Source: Pycnococcus provasolii
Taxonomy: Eukaryota > Chlorophyta > Pseudoscourfieldiophyceae > Pseudoscourfieldiales > Pycnococcaceae
Length of the DNA: 64,000 nucleotides
NCBI GenBank assembly: GCA_938743325.2
Contig: OW568861.1
Location: 806,001 to 870,000 of the forward strand
Direction of reading: 5' to 3'
Below are positions 8,509 through 19,007 of the stretch, in pieces (the first letter of the stretch is position 1; every line of letters starts with the position of its first letter). A model generated the notes under the pieces. That model ran no database searches. It was not told the origin of the DNA and saw only the letters and a program-made list of their open reading frames with translations. The position numbers and the translations under genes were made by a program.

Positions 8509-10203
8509 CGCGCGAGCTGCGTCGGCCGTCGGCGTCGGCAGGGATAAGGAATGGCAGGTCGTTGGAAGAAGCGATAAGGCGGACCACTTTTGTCGTTTCT
8601 AGGCTTTCGGTTCGGGATCCCTTCTTGAACAACAGACCTTCTCTAACCAGACCGCGGAAAAATTGGGGGTTTGGGGTCCCCTACGTCCTGGTTTTGGAGT
8701 TTTGAGTTTTCCCTATCCTCTGGACTTACCCTACCCGGGTACGGAATGGACGTGCACGTGGCCCAGCCACACTTTACTTTTTAGCGCTGGTGTCGTGCTG
8801 TGGCCCAGCCTTGCAGACGCGTGAGGACGCGTTCCTGCAGCTTATACGTCGTGCGAATAAGGCGTTGAAAAACGGGCTTTTCACCTTGTTCATCGCACAA
8901 ATAGTTCTTACCATGCTTTTTCCCTTTGTCCAAAGGGATATAAAGCGGGATTTTGTCGCAGCGGCTTTTCAAGACTCTTTTGCGCTCTTTTCGACTTTTT
9001 TTCGTTTTTTTGAGCGCTTTCAATCCGCCCTTGATGCGTTTCCAAGAAGGTTGCACGCAATGTGGGTAAAGGTGCGCGTGCACATCCACGGGGATGACGC
9101 TAAAGCACTGGGTAATTAGATTTGGTGCTCTGTGGGCAAATCTCCATCGCTCGTGCGACAGCCAGTCTGGGTGGACGCGACCCTCCCCGGGCCAACTCGA
9201 TAAGGCTTCGACCGGTGCTGGGTGTGCTTTCGGACACCTCACCCGCCCCCCCTCCCCCCCCTCCCGACCCTCGGACAGTCCCCTCCAAGCTCCGTGCGTC
9301 CAACCCAGCACGCCTTTGGGCACGACCCTACTCGTCCCAACGCGTGCCGTGCTGCACCACTAACGCTGCATCGCAAGAGCAAACGGCATTCGACCGCACC
9401 TGCCTGGCTGCTCTGCTGTTGCGTCGCTCGTCACCAGCTCAGTTGTCACGCGTGCTTTGCAAGTGACGGAAGGCGCTGTTCCAGCCAAACCATCTCCTTA
9501 GGGAAGCCGCGCGTCGGGACGCGTCAGGCCGCATCAGACCCTTGGAGTCAAGCAAGACGCAAGGCTCCACACAGCCAGGACGCAAAGAAATCAGCGCGGC
9601 TATCACTTGAAGCAATCAGCAGCACAGACCCTGAGCATTCGGCCAGCCGCCAGCCGCAAACAAACGCTGAGCATATCATCGCAAGCTAAGAGGACTCGCC
9701 GTTCGGAACCTATAAAGAGGCAGGACAAACAAAACCAAAAACAGGCACACAGATTCCCAACAGGTTCCCCTCTAAGGTGACAACGTTGCTGATAATCAAA
9801 CCACCACCAGTTGACTGATTCTGCAGCGTAATTCACCTGCCTGATTCTCCCAGGAAACCACCTGAAACCTGATTCGACTGAACTGGGATACAGCCAGACC
9901 ACCTAACAGTTATTATTTTTAACGGTTCGGTTCTCGTATTTCGAGCTCATAATCTATCCGGGAACTGAACAGCAGAACAGAGCAGACCTATTCTAGTGGC
10001 TGAAAAGAAAAGGGTTCTTATTTTTGGGAACAGAGATAGTTAGATATCTAACCTTACCTGCGGCAAATACCAGCCCCTGGAATCCTCCCTGAAACCTCCT
10101 GAGAGTTTTCTAACCGAACTTTTCGTATCTTTTTGGTGGTGGGACCCTTCGAGTGTCTTTATCCACTCATATCTCTATCTCCGGAGATTAACCAGTTAAC
10201 GTC
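8509..10203. promoter_or_regulatory. Long divergent gap before the Dof gene
   Basis: A 1.7-kb gap between the CGL160-like start (minus) and the Dof start (plus). Open frames here lack ATG starts, conserved motifs or plausible composition, so I see no gene. TATAAA motifs occur at 8939-8944 and 9711-9716; the second would leave a ~460-base leader for the Dof mRNA. It contains a CCCCCCTCCCCCCCTCC tract near 9248-9265. Confidence 0.5.
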
Positions 10204-12723
10204 ATGGCGCCAGTACCTGTCTCGGAAGTTGAAGGTGGTGATGGCGCGCGATACCACCATCATCGTGGTGGTTTATCACGTGGTTTCGTTGATCGCGTGG
10301 GACCCGCACCTCGACAAAACCTTGGTGAAAACGTTGCACCGGACGAGGAGGACCACGTGCGTTTGGAGGCAAATCGACCTAACCAAGCAACAGCAGCGAC
10401 AGTTGGAGCAGAGCAGCAGCAGCAGACGACGACGACGACGACGACGACGAATGCAGCGGCAACAACGACGCAGAAGAACTCAGAAACACAGAATAAGCAC
10501 AAGCTCCTAGGCGACGAGTTTCGCAGCTCTTCAGGGAGCACTTCAGGGGAGTGCAGCGGTGACAAGGATGGTTCTGGTGAGAAGCAGCGGGAGGATGATG
10601 GAATGCAGCAGAGGAATCCCGACGATGTCAACAACAGCAGCGATCCCACCGCCGCGGCGGACCAACCAGCGTCAGCACCTGCGCATGCATCAGGGGATGG
10701 CGACGACGAAGATGATGAGGGGAACAAGCAGCAGCAGAAGCAAGAGCAGCAGCGCCCAAATCGACTCGATGGCGACGATGATGGACCACCTGCTGCTGCG
10801 GTGGCGACGGCAGCAACGGGTGCTGCAGAGACTGTGGCGAATGATGCTGATGCTCCGCCACCACCGGCAGAGTCTGATGCGGACGGTCAAAAGGGACAGT
10901 TGGAAGCAGCTGCGGCTGCAGCAGCAGGAGAGGTTGTGCTGTGCCCTCGATGCAATTCGCCAGACACTAAGTTCTGCTACTTCAATAATTACAACACGAG
11001 TCAGCCACGTCACTTCTGCAAGGGATGCCAGCGATACTGGACTGCGGGTGGTACGCTGCGCAATGTTCCCGTCGGCGCTGGACGACGGAAGAACAAGCAC
11101 CGCGGTGGTGCTTCGGCTGCGGAGAAGCAGCAGCAGCATGGTGGGTTAGGTTCGCTGCCTCCATCGAGCACCGAGATGATGGCTGCCGCGGCTGCGGCTG
11201 CGCATGCCGCGGCAGCAGCACACGCACATCATGCCGTACGCCCTCCGCCTGGAATTCACCGACCTCAGCCTCACTTCCACCCTGGCATTCCGCCAACACC
11301 GTCTGCGCCGAACCTAATTCATTTGGACTCGCCTTACTCGGACGCGGCGCGTGCGCAGAGCGCGGTAGATCTTATGGCGATGGCAGCTGCGGCTGAGGCG
11401 GCACAGGCGGCGCAGGCAGCCCAAGCTGCTGGCGACCCGCAGAAGGCTGCTGCAGCTGCGGCGGCGGCTGCCGCAGCTGCTCAGATGGCTCAGCATGCTG
11501 CTGCCGCTCAGAGGCAGCACCAGTCAGCGAAGAGCGACCCCGGACCGAGCAAGTCAGGCTCAGATACTGCGACACGCTTTCCAGATGGCGCATCTGGTGG
11601 TATCGCGGATGGCACCGCGGCTGGCGCCTTCACGTCAACCAAGATGGGTGGTGGTCGAGGAGTCGTTCCGCCAGCGCTGCGTACGATGGGAAGCCTTGAC
11701 ATGCCCGATGCACGCCCGACCACGCCTGGCACGACCTCGTTGATTTCACCAAGCCCCGGATCGGCGGATGTCGCCAATTCTCTTCACGGCGTGGCACCTG
11801 AGCAGGCGATGCAAGCGATGTACGGCGCGATGGGAGGTGCACCGAATCCGATGATGATGATGTTGATGATGCAGCAGCAGCAAGCAGCCGCAGCCATGGC
11901 AGCGCAGCAGCAGCAGACTGACGGTGCCGCTGCGCCCACGCCCACATCCGGTGCCCCCGACGGAAGCGCGGCGGCGGATGGCGCATTGGCGAGCATGGCG
12001 GCCATGGCGTCTGGCCAATTTTCTCCCGCATCGTTCAGCCCTCATGGCACAGCAGCCAACCAGCAGATGGCGGCAGCGGCGGCGGCGGCAGCGGCAACGG
12101 GCTGGAATCCGATGATGCCCGGTTACTACCTCTGGCCGTTTAACATGGCTGCTGCGACGGGTGGCGCCGCACAAGGATCTGCTGTTCCTCCAGGCTTCGG
12201 CGGTCATCCAGGAGCAGTAGCAGCAGCTGGCGCGTTCAACATGGCAGGATCTGCTCCGTGGGCAGCGGCGGCTCTGCAAGCTGCGAGCGGTGGTGGTGGT
12301 GGATCGCACCAGCCACCACCACAACAGCGACGCGGCTCCTCAAACGCCGGCGGTTCCAAGGCACAGATCAACAAGCCAGTTGCTGCGTCGGCGTCAACCG
12401 TACCAGCACATCGTGTACCTCCTGAAGATGGTTCAGGAGTTGCACCGCCTCCGCCGCCAGCTGGTCCTCCTCCTCCTCCCCCGCCTCCGCCGCGAGCTGG
12501 ACAGAATATGGGTGCGTGGGGTTTTGCAAGCGTTCCACAAGCACCCGTGGGTGTGGCGAAGCCGGATGCAAGCAGCAATCCATCCGCGACGCTTCGCTCT
12601 CTCTACTTTCAAAAGACGCAGGGTGTCGTCAGCCGTGGTGTCGCGCAAGGCCGAACAGAGGATGCGCGAACGCTCGGTAAGCACAGCCGTGACGATCTGG
12701 AACGACCTCGAGTGGAAAAATAA
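10204..12723 (+). CDS. Dof-type zinc-finger transcription factor
   Basis: The Dof domain lies at about residues 247-300. It has the C-x2-C-x21-C-x2-C finger (CPRC ... CKGC), the signature [17 protein letters not shown] and the basic tail [17 protein letters not shown]. Dof proteins bind AAAG-core sites and are limited to green plants and algae. The 839-residue length is large for the family because of long Ala, Gln, Asp/Glu and Pro tracts before and after the finger, which look like disordered activation regions; a Pro run ([16 protein letters not shown]) is near residue 760. An (ACG)n triplet run at about 10423-10450 encodes poly-Thr. The ATG at 10204 is the first in frame. No intron is apparent. 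Confidence 0.95.
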   Translation: MAPVPVSEVEGGDGARYHHHRGGLSRGFVDRVGPAPRQNLGENVAPDEEDHVRLEANRPNQATAATVGAEQQQQTTTTTTTTNAAATTTQKNSETQNKHKLLGDEFRSSSGSTSGECSGDKDGSGEKQREDDGMQQRNPDDVNNSSDPTAAADQPASAPAHASGDGDDEDDEGNKQQQKQEQQRPNRLDGDDDGPPAAAVATAATGAAETVANDADAPPPPAESDADGQKGQLEAAAAAAAGEVVLCPRCNSPDTKFCYFNNYNTSQPRHFCKGCQRYWTAGGTLRNVPVGAGRRKNKHRGGASAAEKQQQHGGLGSLPPSSTEMMAAAAAAAHAAAAAHAHHAVRPPPGIHRPQPHFHPGIPPTPSAPNLIHLDSPYSDAARAQSAVDLMAMAAAAEAAQAAQAAQAAGDPQKAAAAAAAAAAAAQMAQHAAAAQRQHQSAKSDPGPSKSGSDTATRFPDGASGGIADGTAAGAFTSTKMGGGRGVVPPALRTMGSLDMPDARPTTPGTTSLISPSPGSADVANSLHGVAPEQAMQAMYGAMGGAPNPMMMMLMMQQQQAAAAMAAQQQQTDGAAAPTPTSGAPDGSAAADGALASMAAMASGQFSPASFSPHGTAANQQMAAAAAAAAATGWNPMMPGYYLWPFNMAAATGGAAQGSAVPPGFGGHPGAVAAAGAFNMAGSAPWAAAALQAASGGGGGSHQPPPQQRRGSSNAGGSKAQINKPVAASASTVPAHRVPPEDGSGVAPPPPPAGPPPPPPPPPRAGQNMGAWGFASVPQAPVGVAKPDASSNPSATLRSLYFQKTQGVVSRGVAQGRTEDARTLGKHSRDDLERPRVEK

Positions 12724-12791
12724 TAATGAAACGAGAACGATAACCTTGTTTTGAGTAAAAAGTAGTCAAATAAAATGAGTATTACAATACT

Positions 12792-13277
12792 TCACCGAAG
12801 TTCGTAGTCTTCCCGAAAGAGGCGTGAGTTGTTGACGTAGTTGGTGAGCAGGTTTGTGTCAGATGTGAAGGCTTCGAAGTCCCAAGGAGTATCCACGAGT
12901 TCGCTCGTGGGTTGGTTCCACAGGTACAAGAATGCCGTTTCCGTTGTTGACGTTGTTGCTATTTGGACGTCCACTTGTATTCTTTCATATTCATCTTCGA
13001 ATGCGTCGAAGAGTTCGAGTTCGTTTGGTGTAATGTCACGCAGGAGCAATCCGTCGACTATACCACCTGAGGTGGTGGTGGCACTACTTCTTATGACTGC
13101 GGGATACGGCGCGTCACGCACGCACACGCGTTTGTACGCCGGCGACGCGAGCGATCCTTTTGCGCAGATTGGCGTTCTATGAAGGAGTGCGTGAAGCACT
13201 TCCGTGGAGCGCAGCGAGCCGTACACGAATACCTTTGACGTCGTCGTCGGCGTCGTCATCGGCGGCGTCGGCGACAT
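12792..13277 (-). CDS. AIG2-like gamma-glutamylcyclotransferase family protein
   Basis: The 161-residue single-domain protein has the family's nucleophile-free active-site loop VFVYGSLR at residues 17-24 and the segment FDAFEDEYERI, whose acidic residue matches the catalytic Glu of gamma-glutamylcyclotransferases. Relatives release 5-oxoproline from gamma-glutamyl peptides or amines; plant AIG2 members have uncertain substrates. The length is normal for the family. Its stop lies 68 bp from the convergent Dof stop. The start at 13277 faces the GDP-L-galactose phosphorylase gene. Confidence 0.88.
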   Translation of the reverse strand: MSPTPPMTTPTTTSKVFVYGSLRSTEVLHALLHRTPICAKGSLASPAYKRVCVRDAPYPAVIRSSATTTSGGIVDGLLLRDITPNELELFDAFEDEYERIQVDVQIATTSTTETAFLYLWNQPTSELVDTPWDFEAFTSDTNLLTNYVNNSRLFREDYELR

Positions 13278-14549
13278 ATGTTCATAGGTCTGTTGCTCAT
13301 TGGAATCGCAGAAATCGCATTACAATCTCCTAACCCCGAAACGCTCCCCTCGAATAGGGTTTTAGGGTTAGGGTTAGGGTTATTAGTCTAGGGAACTTGC
13401 GTTGGTTCCGATGGAAGTCATATAAAAAGAAGGGGAACGAAGAAACGTTCCTCTTTTCTGTGGTTGGTCATCCGTGTTCTCTGCCCCAACCATGGTGGCC
13501 ATCGGCCAGTCCCTGTTTTCCACGTCGCCCTGCCTTTTTTTAGGAGTTTGCCTTTCGTTCTTGGTTGCTAGATGTCCCACGTCGCTGAACTCAACAATGT
13601 ACCGCGTTAGAACGTGTGCGGATTTTATGCCACAACCTCGACAAGAATCCAGGAAGGGTTCGGCGTGCTTTGCATTTTTGACCGAAAAAAAGAGCAGAAG
13701 AAGACAATTTTTTCCGGATCATCTTTCCGCAATCCATTGGATCCCTGGCATCTTTTTCTGCACTCGAGTACTCACGCTGCTCCCAAGCTTCTTGACGCGC
13801 TTTGTTTTTGCCTTTTTGGTGGGTGAGCTTTGTTGGTGCGCGACCTTGCCAAACCTAACCTTAAAAATCATAAAATCATACCATGTGGTTGGTTGAAAAA
13901 CCGGGGTCCCCTTGCTAACTTGCTTGCTTGCTTCCCCCAAACAGCCAAATGCGTTTCTGGAAAGGGAGGCTTTTCCAGAACTCCAGTGCACGAGAGCACT
14001 CTCGAGAGCACGAGAGCACAAATAAGAGTCGCGAGATATGGCCAACCTTAACCTTACCTTCGGGTGACCCTGTTAAAGTTGTTCTTGATCAAAAATCAAA
14101 TGGACCCAAATGGGGATACCTCTTTTTGTGGCTTCTCCGGGCCTCCCCCCAGGGGCCCCCACCAAGCAGGCTCCTCCGGGAATTTCCCACGCGCCGCTCC
14201 TCCCCCGGGGGCCCCACACGCGCTCCCCTGGGATTCCCGCGGGACCACCACCTCTCCAGCGATTCCCGGCCATTCGCAGTCGCTGTTCATCCGTCTGAGA
14301 CACCGTCACAGCCACTCATAAGCACGTGCTTATACTTGCACTGCATTACTAGACTACTTCAAGTCTCTATAGACGTTGTCTGTTCCTGTTAGCTATAGAA
14401 CTCGTGCCGCTGTTTTTTTGGTTTTCCAGAAGCAGCCAAACCAAACCAAACCAAACAAATAATCTGTTTGCTGCTGCGCTATAATCTTCTTCATTTTTGA
14501 AGGAAGTGAAGTTTGTTTCAGCCTTAGTTTTAGTTTTAGCCTTTATTGA
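13278..14549. promoter_or_regulatory. Divergent gap with telomere-like array
   Basis: The gap lies between the AIG2-like start (minus) and the GDP-L-galactose phosphorylase leader (plus). A short TTAGGG array is at 13355-13384, next to a TAACCCCGAAAC motif (13331-13342). A TATAAA motif is at 13421-13426. The open frame at 13474-13896 lacks any family signal and I do not call it. The 14120-14270 segment is rich in GGGCCCCC-type sequence. Confidence 0.5.
13355..13384 (+). repeat. Short interstitial TTAGGG array
   Basis: Three to four hexamers, partly degenerate at both ends (TAGGGTTTTAGGG at the left, TTATTAG at the right, the same TTATTAG interruption seen in the 6843 array). Confidence 0.9.
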
Positions 14550-14801
14550 GAAGAAGTGCGAATCTACTTTCTCCTCGTAAAGTCACATCTGGAAGAATAC
14601 ATCGAACAAAGGGAGCACATTTTTAAAAAAAGGTTGGGTTTATGCGGAGGGGATACCGTGAGGTGTGCAAGGAAAGTGTGCAGAGCGTCGTCATGCATCA
14701 CGGCGGGCGTGGAGCTTCGTGTGCTGAGGGTGGCAGACCACAGGATATCTGCGCAGCTGCTGGAGGTGGACGCTTCTGCTAACCTCTGTACCTACCTATA
14801 A
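14550..14801 (+). CDS. Upstream ORF without ATG in the GDP-L-galactose phosphorylase leader
   Basis: The frame is open from just after a TGA at 14547-14549 to a TAA at 14799-14801 and contains no ATG. It encodes GDTVRCARKVCRASSC then ITAGVELRVLRVADHRIS and ends in LLEVDASANLCTYL. This looks like constrained protein: Cys- and Arg-rich, no low complexity. From memory, land-plant GGP/VTC2 genes carry a uORF of ~60-65 codons that starts at a non-AUG codon, ends in a very similar peptide, and blocks GGP translation when ascorbate is high. Candidate starts here are GTG 14556, CTG 14589 and TTG 14634 (the last with A at -3 and G at +4). The stop is 90 bases before the GGP ATG. Confidence 0.8.
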   Translation, partial: EEVRIYFLLVKSHLEEYIEQREHIFKKRLGLCGGDTVRCARKVCRASSCITAGVELRVLRVADHRISAQLLEVDASANLCTYL

Positions 14802-14891
14802 GAAAGATATAGACCTACGAGAGAGACAGACCTACCGACGAAACCGAATATACCAACAACAGCAACAACAACAGCAAACAAACCAAACATC

Positions 14892-16391
14892 ATGGATAAC
14901 TTTAACGCTACGACAATGTCGCGCGTGCCCACGCTCATCAGCCTGAACCAGCTTGCAGACTACTCGCCGCTCGACGAGATGGAGGGTGCTTCGCCACCCC
15001 GTGTTGAGGCCAACTTGGTCCACGCGATGAAGCCGTGCAAAAGCACCGTCGCATCCATCACGCGCGACGCGACGCCGTGCTACCTGTTCCCGGCGTGCCG
15101 GATGCCGAATGCGGTGCCGCCGCTGTCTGCTGAGCGACTTGCCGCGTCGCAGTCGGAGCAGCAGAAGACGATGAGCGACAGCGACGGCGAAAACGACTCC
15201 AACTCGGACACGCAGCTTTACGGCATTGGCGAGTACGAGACGGAGAGCGCGTCCGGCGAGTACGCGAGTACGCTCGGGCAGAGCGCATTTGACGACATCC
15301 TCCTGTCGCACTGGGAAGATCGCGCCGAGCTCGGACTGTTCCGGTACGACGTGACGGAGTGTGCCACCAAGGTGCTTCCCGGTGAGCTCGGATTCGTCGC
15401 GCAGCTGAACGAGGGTCGCGCGCTCAAGAAGCGCCCGACGGAGTTCGCCATCGACCAGGTGGCGCAGCCGTTCGATCCTACGAAGTTTAACTTCAACAAG
15501 GCTGGAATCAACGAGGTGCTGTTCACCTTCGGCGCCGCCACGGGCATCGCGACGTCCAAGTACAACGAGATTGACGCGACGATCGACGGGCTGTCCGCTG
15601 ACCTTGCGGTGGACAGCCCGATGTTTGACCCGAACCTCGTGCTCATCAACGTCAGCCCGATCGAGTACGGGCACGTGCTGCTCGTGCCGAGCGTGCTGAG
15701 CTGCCTCGAGCAGAAGCTTACGTTGCCGACGTTCCGCCTCGCGCTGGAGATGATTCGCGAGGCTGACAACCCAGATTTCCGCATCGGGTTCAACAGCCTC
15801 GGCGCGTTCGCCACCATCAACCACCTGCACTTCCAGGCGTACTACCTCTCGACCGCGTTCGCCGTCGAGCGTGCGACTCTGTCGGCTGTCACAGACGTGA
15901 CGTTCGTGCCGCCGTCGCCGGAAATGAACGCCGCTTGCCCAATGGAGTCTGCGTGCGGAGGTGCGTTCGAGGAGTCTGACTTCTCGAGTGTTCACATCTG
16001 CACGCTCGCGGACTACCCCGTGCGTGGCATGTGCTTCTACATCACGAGCATCGCCGACATTGCGAAGCTTGCGGCTGTGGTGTCCTCTTGCTGCGAGCGC
16101 ATGCACGATGCGAACATTCCGCACAACGTCTTTGTGTGCGATCGCGGTCTGCGCGCATTCGTGTTCCCGCAGTGCTTTGCGGCGAGGCAGGCTGCTGGAG
16201 AGGTGCCTGAGTCCGTGTTGGCGACGGGCGTGAATCCCGCCGTGTTCGAGATCTCTGGGCACCTCGTGCTCAAGCGCAAGGAGGATTACGACAATGCGGA
16301 CGAGACGTGGGCGCGCAACATCCTGAGCGAAGTCTCGCTGGATGCGCCAACGTTCTCTAGGGTTGTGTCGCTCATGCTCACTGGCAAGTGA
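14892..16391 (+). CDS. VTC2: GDP-L-galactose phosphorylase (ascorbate synthesis)
   Basis: This enzyme catalyses the committed step of the plant ascorbate (Smirnoff-Wheeler) pathway, GDP-L-galactose to L-galactose-1-phosphate. The 499-residue protein has the family blocks FNFNKAGINEVLFTFG, NVSPIEYGHVLLVPSV and GFNSLGAFATINHLHFQAYY; the last contains the HIT-type His-x-His-x-Gln active site at about residue 308-312, where the plant enzyme's nucleophilic His lies. The N-terminal ~140 residues include an acidic linker (SDSDGENDSNSD) unlike land plants. The ATG at 14892 is the first ATG in frame. Translation is probably controlled by the uORF 90 bases upstream. It acts in the cytosol or nucleus in plants. 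Confidence 0.97.
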   Translation: MDNFNATTMSRVPTLISLNQLADYSPLDEMEGASPPRVEANLVHAMKPCKSTVASITRDATPCYLFPACRMPNAVPPLSAERLAASQSEQQKTMSDSDGENDSNSDTQLYGIGEYETESASGEYASTLGQSAFDDILLSHWEDRAELGLFRYDVTECATKVLPGELGFVAQLNEGRALKKRPTEFAIDQVAQPFDPTKFNFNKAGINEVLFTFGAATGIATSKYNEIDATIDGLSADLAVDSPMFDPNLVLINVSPIEYGHVLLVPSVLSCLEQKLTLPTFRLALEMIREADNPDFRIGFNSLGAFATINHLHFQAYYLSTAFAVERATLSAVTDVTFVPPSPEMNAACPMESACGGAFEESDFSSVHICTLADYPVRGMCFYITSIADIAKLAAVVSSCCERMHDANIPHNVFVCDRGLRAFVFPQCFAARQAAGEVPESVLATGVNPAVFEISGHLVLKRKEDYDNADETWARNILSEVSLDAPTFSRVVSLMLTGK

Positions 16392-16661
16392 GCATATATA
16401 GCGCGTTTACGTTTTGATGTTTCAGCGCCACATCCCTTTTTCTCTGCGCGGCTTCACTAAAAAAACACATCTCTTTTGCGTTAAAATGACATAGATATCT
16501 ACTTTAGATCAATCATTAGTAACTGAATATACTTTACTTGTCCAACGAGACCTTGACCCGATAGACCCGACATGTTTGTTTTGGAAGAAGAGGTGGCGCG
16601 AATGTTACACGCGCAAAATTTCTTTTAAAGCATTCTTTTCTTTTCTTTTCCATTCGCGCTT

Positions 16662-17327
16662 TTACTTCTGCGCCCACGCGCTGATTGCGCGCGAATTGTG
16701 GATTTTCTTCTGAAGCTGAAGAATTCCATACAGCAGTGCCTCGGCAGTTGGCGGGCATCCAGGCACGTATATGTCCACCGGGACGATGCGGTCACAGCCA
16801 CGCACGACGGCGTAGCTGTAGTGGTAGTACCCTCCACCGTTTGCACAGCTTCCCATCGAGATCACCCAGCGAGGCTCCGGCATCTGGTCGTACACCTTCC
16901 TCAGCGCCGGAGCCATCTTGTTCGTGAGCGTACCCGCGACAATCATGCAGTCACTCTGCCTGGGGCTCGGTCGGAAGATGATGCCAAAGCGGTCGAGGTC
17001 GTATCGTGACGTGGCAGAGTGCATCATTTCCACCGCGCAGCACGCGAGTCCGAACGTCATGGGCCAAAGGCTTCCCTTGCGCGCCCAGTTGACAAGTGCG
17101 TCAACCTTGCTTAGGACGTATTCCCCACTGTTGCTCGGCGGAGGGTAGGCTGTTCCTCGTACACTCGGCGGCGTCGCGTTCGTCGGTATCGCGATATCCG
17201 TCGAGAAGATGCGCTTTGTCGACGGCGCTGATGCCAAGGCTCGCAAAGCTGGTGTTGTGGTTGTTGTTGCACTCGGCGCAAAAGCAGCCATGAGCGAAGA
17301 TGAGGTGAGAAGTTGTCGAAGAGCCAT
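16662..17327 (-). CDS. NDUFS7: Complex I subunit NDUFS7 (PSST, 20 kDa)
   Basis: This mitochondrial NADH:ubiquinone oxidoreductase subunit carries the terminal [4Fe-4S] cluster N2 that reduces quinone. The cluster ligands are visible in [18 protein letters not shown] and [11 protein letters not shown]. The 221 residues include a ~55-residue Arg/Ala/Ser-rich presequence from the ATG at 17327, then the conserved core from [20 protein letters not shown] to the end. It lies downstream of TOM7 on the same strand with only 98 bp between, so its promoter must be very short or overlap TOM7. It is convergent with the phosphorylase gene. Confidence 0.97.
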   Translation of the reverse strand: MALRQLLTSSSLMAAFAPSATTTTTPALRALASAPSTKRIFSTDIAIPTNATPPSVRGTAYPPPSNSGEYVLSKVDALVNWARKGSLWPMTFGLACCAVEMMHSATSRYDLDRFGIIFRPSPRQSDCMIVAGTLTNKMAPALRKVYDQMPEPRWVISMGSCANGGGYYHYSYAVVRGCDRIVPVDIYVPGCPPTAEALLYGILQLQKKIHNSRAISAWAQK

Positions 17328-17425
17328 TTTCTTTTTCTTTTTTCTGTTCTGTCAAAGTAGTTTTGTTGTATTCTTTCTTATGTCAAAAGTATCAGTCGTC
17401 CAAAGTATCCGGAAAAAAAGCCAGT

Positions 17426-17590
17426 TTACATAGGCCCGAGGAGCTGCGCGAGTGACGGCTTAGGTTCCGTTTGCATGCCAATGATGATGACGAGCGGGAT
17501 GAATCCCCAGTGCAGTGCGGGCTTCGCGTACGTCCACGCGGTATCCAGATACGCGTCGATATCCTTCTTCGAGGGGCAGAACGACGCCAT
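17426..17590 (-). CDS. TOM7: TOM7, mitochondrial outer-membrane translocase subunit
   Basis: This 54-residue gene is easy to miss because of its size. Its second half, [19 protein letters not shown] then SLAQLLGPM, matches the TOM7 pattern of a single tail membrane segment (GFIPLVI..GM) followed by the PKP-x-L-x-QLL end seen in plants. The N-terminus ([19 protein letters not shown]) is a short cytosolic helix. TOM7 modulates assembly and stability of the TOM import pore. The ATG at 17590 is the only reasonable start; the TAA is at 17426-17428. It is followed 98 bp later by NDUFS7 on the same strand. Confidence 0.92.
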   Translation of the reverse strand: MASFCPSKKDIDAYLDTAWTYAKPALHWGFIPLVIIIGMQTEPKPSLAQLLGPM

Positions 17591-18175
17591 AAACCCAAGA
17601 AACAAACGACCACCCTACTAGGAGTACTAGAAGCAAGAACAAAAAAACCCTTGAAGCTGAAGTAAAAGAGTTCAACACAAAGGGACAAGTTTCAGTCGAA
17701 CAAAAATAAAATGAGATGAGAAACAAAATGAGAAACAAGATGAGTGACAAACACGCTGAAGACACGAGAGCACACCAGACACACACAGCTAAGGTAAGGG
17801 AGCCGTACAGACACAGACACAGAAAGCTTGTTAAGCAGAAGCGAAAATGAAAACGCGAAATGGCGACCTGTTCCAACCAACCCACGGTCCAAGGTGACGT
17901 CGACGGGGATCAGGAAAAAACCCCCCAGAGGGAGTTCCCAGTTCCCACTAGAACAATCCCTGTTTCCGGGGATACACCATGGCACCGCTAGATTTTTTTT
18001 TTCCATTTCCAGGTCGGCCTTGAGCTGCGTCTTCCAAACGCACGCGGGTAGGGTAAAGACTGTTGTCCCCGAAAACGATTTGCCACGGTGGAATACACAC
18101 GTGTATCCAGTGTCGTGCGCTGGTCGTTGCATGCTGGTACCGCAGAGCAAGTTGTCTTGTGCTCTGTTCCCAATC
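17591..18175. other. Intergenic, TOM7 promoter side
   Basis: No gene recognised. It is A-rich, with a degenerate GAAACAAAATGA/GAAACAAGATGA repeat at about 17710-17745. No TTAGGG array. Confidence 0.5.
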
Positions 18176-18694
18176 TCAGCTCCTGAGCAACAACCATATA
18201 GCTTGCTTCTTTGTAGTCGAACAGCTCGCTACAAGCTTTGCTACAAGCTTTGCTACAAGCTTTGTTCGGTCAGAGATCATAACGGCGGTGGTGAAATGCG
18301 AGTGGTCGTCGTTGATAGCACTATTGTTGAGCGCGGATGAGTAGGCGGTGAGTGACGCAGACACAACCTCGGAAACGAGATACGCTGAGCACCACTTCCT
18401 CTGTTTATGACATTGGAGGAGCCTTGCAATGTCGCTCGCAAGCTGTGCTGGCCTTCGCAAGTCCTCGCTCGTTAGAGGTACAATTGTGCTCGGGTGTGAT
18501 CGTGATGTGAGTATGCAGTACGGCTCCCGAGAAGCGTACTTGACAAGCAGTGCCGCGATGTCGTCGTCGTCAACCCCGTTATCTTTCATTTTGAGACCAG
18601 GCACGTGCGTCGCCCGCACTTGCGTCGTTCTCCTGCAACGCCGCGAGGACATTGCCAAGAGTCGGCGTGGGCGACTAGACGATACCGCGAGCAT
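18176..18694 (-). CDS. Hypothetical protein, doubtful
   Basis: A 172-residue frame from the ATG at 18694; the frame continues upstream to 18916 but without a better start. The N-terminus is Arg/Ser-rich (SSSRPRRLLAMSSRRCRR), which could be an organelle-targeting peptide, and the middle (PLTSEDLRRPAQLASDIARLL) looks plausibly helical. Near the C-terminus a 12-bp DNA repeat (three copies, 18229-18264) gives KLVAKLVAKLVAS. I recognise no family. It may be a real small protein or a chance open frame. Confidence 0.35.
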   Translation of the reverse strand: MLAVSSSRPRRLLAMSSRRCRRTTQVRATHVPGLKMKDNGVDDDDIAALLVKYASREPYCILTSRSHPSTIVPLTSEDLRRPAQLASDIARLLQCHKQRKWCSAYLVSEVVSASLTAYSSALNNSAINDDHSHFTTAVMISDRTKLVAKLVAKLVASCSTTKKQAIWLLLRS

Positions 18695-19007
18695 CGTGAG
18701 AATACTGAGCTGAGATATGGTGTCGCAAATAGCATATCGCGGCCTGGTGTCGCAACGTGCATTCCATTTGCACGTCACGTGGAGTGGAAGGCTGTTCCAA
18801 ATAAATGCACGTGGCGCAGGCACGCGTCCCCGAGACAGCTGAGACCTCTGGTTGTGAGACCAGGGCTGAGTTCGGGGTGAAGTTTCGGGGTTCCCTCCAA
18901 TCATAAGATTCCCCACCTGGGCCTGGCCCAGGCACAGGTGGGGGATCTCTCCCAGTCACGAATCAAATAGTAGTATGTATTTGTGTTACAGTCGACTGGT
19001 ACTTTAA
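18695..19007. other. Intergenic
   Basis: No gene seen. It contains the motif GGTTTCGGGG-type pair (GTTCGGGGTGAAGTTTCGGG at 18869-18888) shared with several other promoter gaps, and an imperfect inverted repeat around CCCCACCTGGGCCTGG...AGGTGGGG (18912-18942). Confidence 0.55.

Noticed and set aside
8790-9119. 109-residue frame with a hydrophobic stretch upstream of the Dof gene
   Set aside because: Starts at GTG, no conserved motif, poor composition.
13474-13896. 140-residue plus-strand frame in the gap before the phosphorylase gene
   Set aside because: Composition is Phe/Cys/Ser-rich and patternless, with no family signal.
14832-16262. Long minus-strand frame (476 residues) opposite GDP-L-galactose phosphorylase
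   Set aside because: Arg/His-rich shadow of the real gene, produced by GC-rich third positions; no motif.
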